Positions 41,194-52,623 of a stretch of 64,000 nt of DNA are shown here, one piece after another; the stretch's first letter is position 1; the number at the start of each line of letters is the position of its first letter. Origin of the DNA: Motacilla alba alba (Eukaryota > Chordata > Aves > Passeriformes > Motacillidae); the NCBI RefSeq assembly GCF_015832195.1, contig NC_052031.1, positions 11,099,850 through 11,163,849 on the forward strand. The letters run 5' to 3'. The translations under genes and the position numbers were made by a program. The notes below the pieces were generated by a model that saw nothing but the letters and a program-made list of their open reading frames with translations, had not been told where the DNA came from and did not search any database.

Positions 41194-42407
41194 GGAAGTT
41201 CTAGACAGAAATTTTTCTGGTTTACAATGTTCGAAAAAGTGCCATTACATCCATTCAGAGAGGTTAACTCTCATACCTGTCCCTTTCAACTGCTGAACTG
41301 TTGTATCTCAAAGGACATTCTTCTTGATAGGATTTGTAATATGAGAGAGTGTATGTTTAAAATAAAATCAAATGTTTAAAACCAAAAAATCAGAAAATAA
41401 CTCTAACAACACTAGGCTATTGTTTCTCAAATTGGTTCAGAACAGTCAGAAGATGGTGCTCTCCCTGTACATCCTGTTCTCTATATAAGTTACTCATTGG
41501 CTCTTCCCCATCTGCCTTTTTTCTGCAAACAAATCCAAGAGCTGAGCAGAGCAGAGGGATCACCTTGTAGTCAATCTCTATTTTGCATCAGCCATCCATA
41601 AAGGTTGTTAATTGCTACTTAGCTGCTTGATCCAGACTGTCAGGATCTTGGAGTGAAAAATTGAACAATGAATCAATTTGTGATAGTTATTGGACAGCAA
41701 TTCTACATTGGCTTCTGGGAGAAAAGCAACTCTAAAACCCTGCAAAGACAGCCCTCTCATAAATATCTCCAAAACCCAGGAGTAATTCTGTTTTCCTGAA
41801 AACATTTTTTCCCTACTTCTTTTCTCTCACTGAAACCTGTGTCTCTAATGTATAGTTAATAAAAGAAGTAGACATAGCTTAGGCTGCATGTAAAGCAAAT
41901 TTTTACAGAACTCAGGCTGAGGGACTTTCATTTCCATAGCCATAGCACTTAATCACTACCCACCCATGATCATCTTATGGCTTACATTCATGCTGTTTAA
42001 TTAAGGGTAATGCCAAACAGGTGAAAAAGCTTAAAAAAAAAAAAAAAAAATTAATTCCAACTTGCCTAACTGATTCCTCTGTCTAACTCGTGAGGGAAGT
42101 AATGACAGAGTGCTGATTTTTAATGTGATAGCTTTGGTGATCACATGATAACAGCCATTCTCCAATGAAAACAAAATAAAGAGAGGGCCTTAGTGACTGC
42201 TTGAGCAGCTTCACGGCTGTCTGCAGTACCATGAGAAGCATGGCCATGAGGTTTGTTTCCCTACACATGTGTAGTGTGTGTTACCATGATGCCTCCTCCA
42301 AAACAGAGAACAGCTGAATGTTGCAAATCAGTTTCTCACAGGAGGAGGTCTCGACTACAGGATAGCTTTCACTGTAAATAGTTTATTGCCATTATATGCT
42401 CCACCTG
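41194..42407. other. Unique non-coding sequence
   Basis: AT-rich unique DNA with an 18-base poly(A) run near 42033. The sequence left of the poly(A) shows no processed-gene or retroelement signature that I can name. The last four to six bases (CACCTG, 42402-42407) are the left target-site duplication of the LTR that follows. Confidence 0.5.
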
Positions 42408-42950
42408 TGTAGCAGGCACAGGCCCTGCGAACCTGCCTTGGCGTTCAGAGGCAGAATGCTGAGTCAGGATGACTGGACAAAAGGAGCCCCTCTCTCCCGC
42501 TCTCGGACCCTTGCTTATCTCTCTGTAAGGCTATAGGTCACTTTCCTTTAACCCTTACCATTGGACAATTCTCAATCCTCCCTAACCCTATATAAAACCC
42601 TGTTTCTGCCCGGCTCGTCGGAGCCGCTGTCCCTGAGACCCTTCGAGACACTCCGTGGAAGAGCTACGAAGAAGACCAATAAAGACATCATCTTGGAACC
42701 TCACACAGCGCTCTCCTCTCTTTCCTGGTCTTCCGAATGCCTGCTGCGTGCCCCAGCCAAGCCTTGCAAGCCTAAAGAGCTGAAATCACTCATGAGCTGA
42801 TAATCACTGAGCTGAAATCACTAAAGGCTTGCTAAGGCATAGGTTGGTGGCACTGCCAGAGCTTGGGCTGATTAGCCCCCCTCAGAGCTATGCTATCCGG
42901 CTTTGATGCAGCTCCTGGGTACACCCCGTATCCCAGCCAGCGGCATTACA
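42408..42950 (+). mobile_element. Solo LTR of an endogenous retrovirus, plus strand
   Basis: The element starts TGTAGCAGGCAC and ends GGCATTACA, which is canonical TG...CA. CCTG flanks it on both sides (42404-42407 and 42951-42954). The flanking match can be stretched to CACCTG if the LTR is taken to end in TTA, so the duplication is 4 to 6 bp. A TATA box, TATAAAA, lies at 42591-42597 and a polyadenylation signal, AATAAA, at 42678-42683, giving a U3-R-U5 order on the plus strand. The region just after the TATA box is CpG-rich (CGGCTCGTCGGAGCCG). The U5 is long, about 260 bp, and holds two copies of GAGCTGAAATCACT (near 42778 and 42810). No primer-binding site or viral coding region adjoins it, so it is the product of LTR-LTR recombination. 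The family cannot be named from sequence alone; the ERVK class is possible. Confidence 0.85.
42591..42597 (+). promoter_or_regulatory. LTR TATA box
   Basis: TATAAAA inside the solo LTR, 81 bp before the AATAAA signal. This is the normal spacing for a retroviral U3 promoter driving R. Many CpGs downstream suggest that the copy is not very old. Confidence 0.7.
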
Positions 42951-42954
42951 CCTG

Positions 42955-45269
42955 AACATAAATGGCCATTAAAGACACATAGGCAGTCCTTTATTCCAGG
43001 AATCCTGACATGAGCCTGACTATTCAATGCCATGGAATGGTTTTCTGCATCAAGAACTGGCTGAAGATCATGATGATATAGAATTTTCCTGTGTCCAGTT
43101 TTCCCCAGGAAGAGGGCCAGGATTGTGTGGTTTTTTTTCTTACCTATGATAACCCTGTGCCAAAAAACTTCTTCCTCAAGGTGTTGTTGGCCCCAGCTGT
43201 GCTAGCAGCTGAATAGGGTCAGGGCTAGGCTCTGGAAATGTCCTTGGCTCCAGAGGGTGGGCCTTGCTCTTCAAATAGTAATTTATTGGCACAAAGACAG
43301 AGTATCTGGCCAGTGCTTTCAGATTGCTGTCGCTGTACTCCTGGACAGCACAGGTACAACAAGGTGGATCCTCAGTAACTCTGATACTGGCCAGTAAATC
43401 TGGCCAGACAGAGAAGAGACTTAGAGGTGACAAGATAGTCCTTCTCCTCTTTGCATCCTCTTTGGCCTGTTCCTAAAGACAATCCTATAGCCATCCATCC
43501 TCTTTCACCTTCCCACCTTACACCAAAGGAAGAGCACTCCATTTGTCTTGTGATTGCAACCAAAATGAATTTTCCACTGCTACCTGTGCACTATTTCTTT
43601 ACTGGCACTGTTTATAACTTGACAGCAGAGTCAGCAGCCCCACGGAGAGAGGGAAAGACCCCAGAGCAGAGCCCTCAGCACCCTTCTGGCAGGGCAAGGG
43701 CTGGTGATCCCCACCTTGGGGGTACAAGTGGGGCCACTCTGCTGCAAGAGGATACAGTGCAGCTGAATTTCATCAGACAGCTGAATGGTTTTGTTGCTTT
43801 TTTTCCTCAACTTCTTCATCTTTATTCATGTGGAAATTTATCATTTTTGTGAATACAGAAGGAAAAAGCACATTTGAAAGCTTTTGCTTTCAAAGTACAA
43901 CATGACGGACAAAGAGATGAATTTCCATGGCTGAGCATAATGTGTATGTTCACTGTAGAGCAGCCTCAACCAGCACAGGAACAATATGTTTGCTCTTCAG
44001 GCAAATAGTATTTAGGTATGAAAAATAAAGATGTCACATCCATACTGCTACTGTACATTGCTTTTCTGATTATACTGTCATCTGGAGGAAAAAATATACC
44101 TTTGTATCATTAATCAGCTCATGAGTTTAATTGTAAACGAAATATTCATTAAACTTTGTTCTCATGCTGCAGCTGGATAGCCTTTGTGTTTTTGTAGCCC
44201 ACTCTTTCTTACAGTTTCTAATAATTCCTTCAGAGATAAATTTCTTAATGAGAAATATGCTGAGATGTAAATCTATAGCTCTACTTTGATCAAAAGTTTC
44301 AACTGTGCATGGCCAGAAACTTCTTGAAAAAATGATCCATCTTTATATTCCATACTAGGTGCACAGTAGTGGAAAATCAAATCACTAACAACAGTTTTAT
44401 TAATTTTAATGTGATAAAGTCAAATTTATTACTCTAATTTGAAATCATTACAGTGATTCCCTTTGAATTCCCTCGGAATCGTCTTCTTTATAGGACTTAC
44501 TAGCAAACGTGCCAAGGTCTTTCATTAGCACAAATTAGAGCAAATGCAAGGATTTGTACTTCAATAAATTTTCACGGATGCATGAAATTGCATGGCCAAT
44601 AATTGCAGCCAGCTCAGTTATTTCAGTGATTATACTGTGTGCAGAGGAAATTAAACCAAGCCAGTGCAAACTCCAATCTGGACAGTTATCCACAAACAAA
44701 GAAAAATTCCTGCTTTACTCAAATGAGGGTCCTCAAGAGAAAAACCTCATTAATTTTATTTTTGTTATCTGTGACTTTGCACCTCATACACCATGCTGTG
44801 ACACGAGCTCAGTTCTGGCACAGGTTTCCAAGAGGCACCACCACTATGTCTGTAAAATCATGACTCATTGAGGGACCTTTAGAGTTTCTACAACAGTTTT
44901 CAGAAAGCTGAGATTTCCATAGCCTGGAGTAGTAGTTTTCATTCTGTTCTCCAGGATTTTTAGCAGAGCGCTGTTCTTTGCCCTGCACTGTTGCAGTTTG
45001 GGTACTGCTGATACAAACTGTTAAACAGCTGCTGTGTTCCACTAGAGAGCTTCTCTTCTACTGCAATTATATGACTGATACACAAATCCTCACCACTAAC
45101 AAACAAATCTGAATAACAAGGAATCAACAGATGAAAACACATAAATTAGCCAGACAAACAAGTCCAGGCAGGGACTGCAAATCTGACGCACAAGAGCAAC
45201 TGAACCTGCCTGCTCAGCACATGCCAGACTCGGGTTCAGAGCAGGAAAGTTTCTATGTGGACAATGGGA
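42955..45269. other. Unique non-coding sequence
   Basis: No repeat or gene is recognised. A GC-richer patch at 43.2-43.8 kb opens frames on both strands; the 133-codon plus-strand frame at 43451-43852 has no recognisable domain and is not called. Confidence 0.5.
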
Positions 45270-45271
45270 AA

Positions 45272-45405
45272 GAGTTCAAGGCTAGATTGGATGGGCCTTT
45301 GACCAAGCTGGTCTAGTGGGAGGTGTTATTACAACCCTCCCCTAAAGGCAAGGGTAACACAGTTTCTTGGTAATAGATCCCTTGGGGCAGGGGGATTAGA
45401 GTGAA
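45272..45405 (+). mobile_element. CR1 LINE fragment near its 3' end, plus strand, interrupted
   Basis: GAGTTCAAGGCTAGATTGGA, then TGGGCCTTTGACCAAGCTGG and TCTAGTGGGAGGTGT match the CR1 3' tail in order. After 45327 about 50 bp do not fit; then CTTGGGGCAGGGGGATTAGA (45380-45399) appears to resume at the next part of the consensus. The terminal octamer is missing, which is unusual because CR1 copies normally keep their 3' end. A small insertion and loss of the end after integration would explain this. Confidence 0.75.
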
Positions 45406-45760
45406 TCAACACTGAACAATCAGTGCTTGTAAATATAAGTATGTAGGGTTTACTTCAGAGCAATTTGGTTGCAATGGAAAGCAGGTGTGTAGTCATTTTG
45501 GTTATTACCTATTGTTTTATAGCAATATGAAAGCATGGAAATATCACTTAAGCAAGTCTATAAGGGAAAAGAAAGAAAGAAGGAAGAAAGAAAGGCTAAA
45601 AGTAAAAACACATCACCACCTATGGATCTCACAACGAGACTTGATTGCTGCAGTTTGGATGTCCATTTGTCAAAGTGACGGTTGTTGAAGTGATGGTCAT
45701 CATCTTGATGCACCAGATTGGAGAAAAAGCCTGCAGAGCACAAAGTCAGATGAAACCTCA
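45406..45760. other. Unique sequence with a purine (GAAA)n patch
   Basis: Unremarkable AT-rich sequence except for a purine tract at 45564-45595 built of GAAA and GGAA units. No gene or transposable element is recognised. Confidence 0.55.
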
Positions 45761-45769
45761 GTAACTGAG

Positions 45770-46089
45770 GTTCAGGTGGGAGCACCCAGGTACTTCCCCT
45801 GGGCAGGGGGAGCTTTCAGTCCTCTGGTGGAAGGTCTCAGAAATTAGTCTGGGGGTACTTTGGGGGGTCTTTGATGCTTTATGGCACCTTCTAAAACAGG
45901 ACGGTTGAGCCAGTTATTGCAGGGCTGCTGTCTCTCCTTGGGCCGGTGCCACCAGGCTACCTCTTGCTCCGGGAGCATCTCCTCCACGGCGCTGTCTGGT
46001 ACCACCCTCAGCCCACCTTCCGCCCAAGCCTGGATGGCGTAATATAAAAAAGCCTCACCACCAAATAAAGAGCAGGAGGGCCTCTTACA
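45770..46089 (-). pseudogene. Coding-like remnant on minus strand, left of nested LTR (possibly old retroelement)
   Basis: The minus strand has an open stretch of about 75 codons (roughly 46088 down to 45858). It contains pieces such as LFGGEAFLYYAIQAWAEGGL and a charged, tryptophan-containing segment, and ends at a stop near 45857. The region is GC-rich with several CpGs, unlike its surroundings. It has no start codon of its own. The frame is continued to the right of the inserted LTR, with one stop, in 46410-46490. I do not recognise the protein family; an internal part of an older endogenous retrovirus is the most likely source. Confidence 0.35.
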
Positions 46090-46404
46090 TGCTTAATCCA
46101 GAGAGGTTTATTGACGGAGAAAATGCAGGGTAGCAGGGACACAACCTTCTCCGAAGGGGAGCAGAGGCAAAAAGACCCTGACCCTGGGAGGGGGTCCAGC
46201 TATATAAACTCAGGGAGGTAGGAGGGGTTTGGGGAGGAGCTAGGGCGGGGTAACACAACACGAACCAATAGGGAAAGGAGGTAGGAGTGGTTTCAACCTC
46301 GGGACCAATGGGGAACAGGGAACCAAGGAACCTTCTAGAACAGGGGAGTGGGGAGTGGGTGACTGACACGGTGATTGACATGGTGATTGACATGGGAGCT
46401 TGCA
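46090..46404 (-). mobile_element. Solo LTR, minus strand, 5-bp target-site duplication
   Basis: Read on the minus strand the element begins TGCAAGCTCCCATG and ends GGATTAAGCA. It is flanked by TTACA on both sides (46085-46089 and 46405-46409, plus strand). On the minus strand a TATA box (TTTATATAG, about 46200-46208) precedes an AATAAA signal (46107-46112) by about 95 bp. Two CCAAT motifs (46265-46269 and 46305-46309, plus strand) lie upstream in U3. Three 12-bp units near the U3 start (46359-46394) look like an enhancer-type repeat. The length, 315 bp, is short. A 5-bp duplication is typical of ERVL-type elements. It interrupts an older coding-like stretch. Confidence 0.88.
46359..46394. repeat. 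Three 12-bp direct repeats in LTR U3
   Basis: GTGACTGACACG is followed by GTGATTGACATG and again GTGATTGACATG. The last two are identical and the first differs at two positions. Short tandem repeats in U3 often carry transcription-factor sites in retroviral LTRs; here that role is inferred from position only. Confidence 0.85.
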
Positions 46405-46409
46405 TTACA

Positions 46410-46721
46410 CACATGTTGTTTCCCAAGGCATTCCCAAGCTTTCTTCTTTCAGGCCGCCTCCCACAAGTTATGTCCCAGCAGAAGGGATGAACATCCTCAG
46501 GACCTTCACAGGCAGAGGGAGTTTTACAACTGAGTGAGTTGTGTAGGGGATGGCTGTTGGCATGATAAAAAGCCCTATCTCACCTTGCAGGGTCTGCCTC
46601 TTATTACCCTTAAAGACCTTGTAAGCTCTGGTGGTGACCCCCTCTGTTTCATGCAGATCAGAGTCTGCCCACAAATGGGCAATTGTTTTCAGTCATTAAC
46701 CATTAACATTTCAGTCTCTTA
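46410..46721 (-). pseudogene. Right-hand part of the coding-like region split by the LTR
   Basis: This is the other side of the sequence disrupted at TTACA. On the minus strand it holds a 68-codon frame at 46468-46674 without recognised domains. Overlapping frames run on toward the insertion point, one of them rich in Cys and Arg (about 46510-46412). If the LTR and one TTACA copy are taken out, the base composition is continuous across the junction, so the two sides were one sequence. The identity of the older sequence is unknown. Confidence 0.25.
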
Positions 46722-46722
46722 C

Positions 46723-46806
46723 AGGGGTCCCTGCTCATGGCAGGAGGTTTGGAAGTAGATTATATTTAGGTTCCCTTCCAACCCAAACCAGTCTATGATT
46801 CTATGA
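46723..46806 (+). mobile_element. CR1 LINE fragment, 3' end, plus strand
   Basis: About 84 bp carry the last part of the CR1 tail: GGGTCCCTGCTCATGGCAGG, TTTGGAAGTAGATTATATTT, CCCTTCCAACCCAAACCAGT and TCTATGATTCTATGA. The copy is strongly 5'-truncated and has few changes from the usual consensus in its last 45 bp. Confidence 0.92.
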
Positions 46807-47336
46807 ATATACCAGTTTACTGGTAGAGCCCAGATTTGCCAGACATATTTCTGCAGCAGCCTCCGCTCTGCCTGGTGTCACAAACCAGCCAGGTCCCTCA
46901 CCATCAGCCTGCATGCCAACCTCTCAGCCAGGCTGAGCAGTTTGGGTGGGCAGTGAGTGATACTCACATTCATCCTGGTGTCTCTGGGCTGCTGCAAGTG
47001 CTCCCCATAGCTATACACACAGATCTGAATGCACTCTGGAGCAGTCTCAAGCACTATTTAATCATTCCTCTTGCCCACAGCTCACACCAGGGACATGGTG
47101 TATAGGCACTGACAATGAATCAATATCCAAATCTCTGGTGCAAACCAGCCCACAACAGTTACAGGGAAAAGCAGTATTAGAGAGAAGAAAAAAGCAACCC
47201 AAAATTAAAAAAAGATGCTAACAAGTATAGGGTGTAAAGTGTCAGGGAAGCATCTCTTCATCCCAAAATACTTGCCAAAAGGAAGGAACCCAGAGTGATT
47301 TTGCCATGGGCTTCTATCCAGCTAATTAACTTACCC

Positions 47337-47606
47337 TTAATTGCCTGCCAGGATGGCAAACTTCAGAGGATGCACGTCCTCAGTGACCTCAGTCATCTTC
47401 AGATGCCCAGAGAGAGAATAAAACCAGAGGCTGTGGGGTAAGGAGCACCTGTGGCTGACCCTGTCATGGGGACAGAGTCTGCAGGAAGGATTGCTATGGA
47501 CATCCCTGGTGAGGCCAGCAATGAGGAGCAGACACCTGAGGGGGTGAAAAGGCAAAAATGGTGGTAAGCGATGTGAGAAGAGTAGATACATGCTGGTCCA
47601 CAGCAT
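47337..47606 (-). pseudogene. Possible relic of a non-LTR retrotransposon ORF with degenerate 2A-like motif
   Basis: The 89-codon minus-strand frame has a hydrophobic Leu/Phe-rich run (residues about 14-32), then DVHSNPS (residues 35-41), then Cys residues in CRLC and a later HRC. In several CR1/L2-type elements a Leu-rich stretch is followed by a 2A-like peptide, GDVExNPGP, and a small Cys/His finger. The order matches, but the decisive Gly-Pro is absent, so any skipping activity is lost. A chance resemblance in a short frame is quite possible. Confidence 0.22.
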
Positions 47607-50263
47607 ATACAGAGTGTGCTAGACAGCTCCATTTGCCAAAATATCCAGCCTTTCCTTTCTGGGACTGTAACTGGACACACCATTAGAAATAAGGAAAATT
47701 GAGTGATTTCCTGTCAGTGCTGTTTACTGAAAGATCCATTCATTTAAAATCTTCTTGAGCATGGGGCAAGCAGCACTCCCTGGTTATTCTAACTCTAACC
47801 TGTCTATGCTGTCATGCTTGCATCATTGTAGGTTGCCTTCTGTATCTGGTATCATGCTCCTTGAGGAAATAACTTATTTTTTTAAAGAATAATGATATTT
47901 GCTTCAAAAATCATGGGCAGGTGTGAGTGAAAGTGTGTAAAAAAGTAGTTGTCTTGAAAAAGAAACATTTTTGCAAATGTACTTTCACAAGTGTCCAAAT
48001 ATCCACTTTTCATTGCAATAACTCAGATGTGGCTTCTTTTCAGCATCTCTACAAAGATAAATGTACCTTTCTACTGTCTGTAAGTGATTTATTGTCTCCA
48101 CACTAATGCTATATTTTATAAGGGATGAAATTAGGATTAAAAGAAGGTTATGTGTGATTGCCAGCAGTGCTTGGCATAAGTACCAGTTTGTCCCACCTCT
48201 GTACATCAATCCCAGTACTTTAAAATGCAATTAATACCTGTCTCATTATTAACTGCTAATATCGATATCAAAGGAAACAAATGTAGAGTTAAGATGAAAA
48301 GATATTCTGCAATGATTCATTAACATTTGTTTTTCTTGTCTATGGACCAAAACATAAAGGATTTTCTCAAAGATGACTTTACCAGAAAGGAGAAAAGCAT
48401 CTCAGTGCTTGACTTTATGAATTTGACCTTCATAATTACAGGTAATTAGGGATGTAATTGAGATTTATCTTTCAGAAAGGAACATTAATATTTGCTGGGA
48501 GTTCTGTTCTCTAGCAACCTGCTCTCCAAATTTATTGTGAGATTGAAACTCATGTTGAGCATTGATATCTACTGTTTTAAACATATTATGATAGAAATCA
48601 AGTAGCATAATCAAGTCTTGTCCAAAATGCTGAAACCTGCAGAGGTCATTCCATTGACATCCTTGTAGGTTTTCTCTGCTCTGGGTTTCTTCATCTCCTG
48701 TACAATCTCCCAAATGTTTCCTGCTGCATCTCAGTGTTGGAAACTTGAGTGGAAGAAGGAAACTCACTATGGCTGATAGTAGAGTCTTGTTCTTCAGACT
48801 ATTCTGTAATGATAAATGTACTCAGGGTCTGACCCTGAATGGATCTGGGAACTATCACGCAAACATGCTTTCAAAAAACTCCAGTAAAAAGTGCTCTGTC
48901 ACCATGTATTTCAGTTTTCTTTTCTTCTGATAGTGAATTTTCTTTCATGTTGATTTAAGGATCCTGCTGTTTCAACTTCTTATAAGTACATATTTGAACT
49001 TATCTTCTTTTACATCCAGCATATTTTTTGTCTGCATGTTTTCAGGAGATTTGTAATAGAATGAATGATAAATGCAACAAAAAGGGGACAGACAGCATGG
49101 ATTAGGGAAGATAATTTTCATTTTGGATGATTTCTAACAGAGCCTTTGGTAATTGTAAGCCTTGTAGATAAGTTTATGAAAGTTTGAATTTCTGAGTGAC
49201 GCATATCAATCTGTTGATAATAAATGACAGAGAGGAATGCAGCCACCCTGGCCTCCTATATTAGAAAATTCAATTCAGGCCCTTTTGGTGGCAGCTGAAA
49301 GTCTTCAACAATCTTGAGAATGAAAAATATACAGAAATAAGGGCTAACACCACAAAAAATCCCATTTTTTTCAAGATATAAAGCCTGTAGATCTCATAGA
49401 CAGAAGATAATATAACAGGTGGGATTGATTTGTCCTGACACAAGCAGTTAGGGATTGGGTTTACTTGTTCATATTAAATGGTCTACATAAAAAAGTACAT
49501 TTCATTTGTCTAAACTTCAGGATCTTCTGCTGTTTGAGGTGCCTGAGGTTATTCCACATCATTTCTTACTGCCCCTCCCAAAGCCCATATTTTTCCCATG
49601 AATCCCATGTCTTCCTCTAGAACATCTCACAAAATGTCAGGTTCCCATTTTAGGTGTCTTATCAAGACATGTCTTTTTTGGGGTGCATTGAACTAAACTG
49701 ACCTTGTGGCTCCACTGGGTGCACTGAACTCACTTCTGAGGACTAGCAGTGGGCCTGACACAGCTTGCTCACCTGTGCTACAGAAACCTTAATTTAGAAG
49801 TCCTGTCTGGACTCAAGTCTGACCTATATTCAGTGTTGAGCACAAAAGGGTCCATTCAACTACACGTATCAGGTGAATTGCCTTTTACAAGGTCATGTCC
49901 TGGACCCATGGAGACATCCTCAGACTGAGTTTTGACATCCAAGGTGAGGTACAGTGAATTTTTTTTACCTTTATTATTTGGAAATTTAAGGTGCTACAAG
50001 AAGATAACACAGAACAAAATTTGGAAAAATGCTCTAGGAGAATGAAATTGTTTTTCTCTCTGTTGTAGAGTTGTTGGGGAAGGCAACATGGCAGAGATTA
50101 TCTTTGAAGGAGAAATCCACAGCTGTAGTGGCTCTATCTCTGGTAAGCACTAAGGGCCTTGTTAACCGAGGGCAGAATCAGGTTTATGGTCTATTTGCAT
50201 CTGCAGAACCACGTTCATTTATGGTGCAGCAATAAACATATTGTACTCATCTCCCAAGATTTA

Positions 50264-50277
50264 CCACCATCTGCTGG
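50264..50277 (-). promoter_or_regulatory. Candidate CTCF-binding motif
   Basis: On the minus strand CCAGCAGATGGTGG matches CCASYAGRKGGCRS at 13 of 14 positions, the exception being T for the core C at position 12. This is a common tolerated variant in motif lists, but only a prediction here. Confidence 0.3.
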
Positions 50278-52623
50278 TTGTTTGCAGTCAGTTTTCCCAG
50301 GTTTATTCTTACTGATTTTAAAACATTTCTGCTTGTGAGCATGTGCCATACAAAGTGATTTACAGCAGCCTGTACCCAGATAATAGTACATTGCCATAGA
50401 TCCTTTGCCCAGGCTTCTTGACCTTCTTTTATTTACAATCCAGGGTTGAAGGATTACTTCCATGTACATTTTGGTTATTGCAGATAAGGACCCTGACAAT
50501 TTTGTTCACACACTGCTAACTTTATTGAATTGTTCTCTGTGTCATGGTGTACAGCCTATGCTATGAGAAGGACATGAGTTTTTGATGGAGGAGACTAGTT
50601 ATTCTGTTTTCTCTGGACCTAAACTTGCGTGCTTCCAGATTTCTACAGAAAACTCACCAAAAAATTTGCTATTCTATTCTGGCCTTTGGGTGTGTTCCCA
50701 GCTAAAAGGGACAGAGCTTCACTGGGCTTAAGTCTGCTTGCTTCTACTGCAGAAACCTCAGGTGCAAGTGCTCATGTTCAGAGATGATCTGATTTAGGCT
50801 TTGTAATCTTTGGCACCATAATTCTGCCCTTCTCTCAGCCCTACCACCATGTGGCACTCCCTGAAGAATAAAGCAGGGCTTTTTCTGCCATAAAACCCAA
50901 CAAGAACGAATCTGGAGCAAGGTAGATGAAATACCTCTATAAAAGCCTTCATGAACAAGACAGTCAGGATTCATTAAAAACTGTCATTGCCCCTGCCTCT
51001 GAGACACAGCCTGGGTTAGCCCTTAAGAAGCACCCATACTTTCATTTCCTCTTCTCACTTTGACCCAGTATGTACTTTTCACATCTCTATTGCTTTTAAT
51101 TCAGAGACTAAGCTGGAGGATGAGGTTTATGTCTTGCTGCATAGTGCAGGCACAAAAGCATACAAAGCAATGTGCAATGAAGCACAGTCTCACACAAAGC
51201 CAGCACAAAACTGCTCAGTCCAGAAACAAATGAGGTTAAAACTCCTTTCCTTTGAAGCAAAGGAAAAGGATTTATGTCAGAACTTGAAATGATGCAACTT
51301 ATTTCTCCCATTCTCCCCTGAAATTAGCCCTGCGCATTGCAGGGGCTGGTGCTAAGCTGTGTACAGACCCATTTCATTGCCTGCCATCCATCACACACTG
51401 CCTGCTCCTAAATGACTCCCAAAGGCAGGCACAGCCAAATCATAGGTACTCAAAATCTTGCCTGTATTGATTTGGTGAAAAGGTATTAGCTGTCAGTATT
51501 AGATATTGCTTCACTGATATTTATAGATACCTAAATGAACAATTTCCAACTGAAATCTGAAATTTTATTCATGGTAATACCTAACATTTTTTTAATTTTT
51601 GAGCTACTTACACATTTATTTATTGAACTAAATATATACCCATTTACCTATAACCAGTCCCTGTTATTTCCCATTTAAATTATAAGTAAATGCAAGATGA
51701 AAATAATACTCATCTGTAAAAGTGTATAGATTTATATAATATTTTGGACAGGAGCCAAAACATAGCCTACCCTAGCAGAATAATAATCTACTACAGTAAT
51801 GTTGGCTAGAAGTGAGAGAAGACTGAACAAGGATGCTGAGCTGTACTAATAAGACTTCAGCTGCTCACCTGTGAGCACAGAAGCATGTGTAAGTATATAG
51901 TGTAATCATCTTAACTGTATCTGTCATGCTATGCTTTGGAAGGGCAGGGTATAAAGAATGTGTTCAGCTGGTTTGGGGAAAAAAAAAAAAGTAAAAGTCA
52001 ATTCTTTTTAGTCAGCAAAATTCTTTACAAAACTTCCCAAGGAGAAAGCAGATGCTGAGTAGCACAAAATTAATCTTGTAACATACTAGCTATAAAGTAC
52101 AGTAACACAAATCAATACTGCAGCCCTAAACTATCAGCTGCTGAGCATAGGAAGAGTCAGCTGAATTGTGTAGGACATACGCTCAGCTCTCTGGTTTTTC
52201 ACAATGGGTTTCTTTTTTAGGTCCTGAGTTAGAGCCTGTTGGAAACAGTGACAGAAACATGGCTTGGGATCAAGCCCTGAGCTATAGATTTGTGCTGACC
52301 GGTACCCAAGGAATGCTGCAGTTGAGTCAGTGCTGCAGTGAATTGCTGTTGGTTATCCCACACCAGAACCAAATTGCTCTGTGTTAGAAGAAAGCCAATT
52401 GCTTTTGAACTGTATGATTTTAACACAGCAAAATCTGACCTTCTAAGTGTAAAATTGCACATAGCAATTATTTGCTTCTGCAGGAAGCGAACTCACTGTG
52501 TATTTAACGCTGCTGTCAAACAGCAATTAGGTTACTTTTATAGCTGAGTGTGTAGCTCCTAATGCAGCCACAGCTTCCCAGCTCAGCTGCAGAAACACAG
52601 GCTCTTTCTGGAGACACAGGAAT

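Larger units (their letters stand above)
46807..52617. other. Mostly unique non-coding sequence
   Basis: AT-rich DNA with no gene that I can support. It contains the decayed 2A-like reading frame at 47337-47606, a CTCF-like motif at 50264 and a 16-bp word, GGGTGCACTGAACTCA at 49717-49732, that also occurs at 8401-8416. A poly(A) run of 12 lies at about 51979. Confidence 0.5.

Noticed and set aside
41089..41379. Lys/Pro-rich 96-codon frame
   Set aside because: Translation of an A/C-rich simple tract.
42033..42050. Poly(A) run as tail of a processed pseudogene
   Set aside because: Sequence upstream shows no recognisable gene and no target-site duplication was found.
43451..43852. 133-codon plus-strand frame
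   Set aside because: No domain, GC-richer patch with both strands open, no start context or flanking exon signals.
46085..46426. 113-codon minus-strand frame
   Set aside because: Lies almost wholly inside the solo LTR and crosses its right border.
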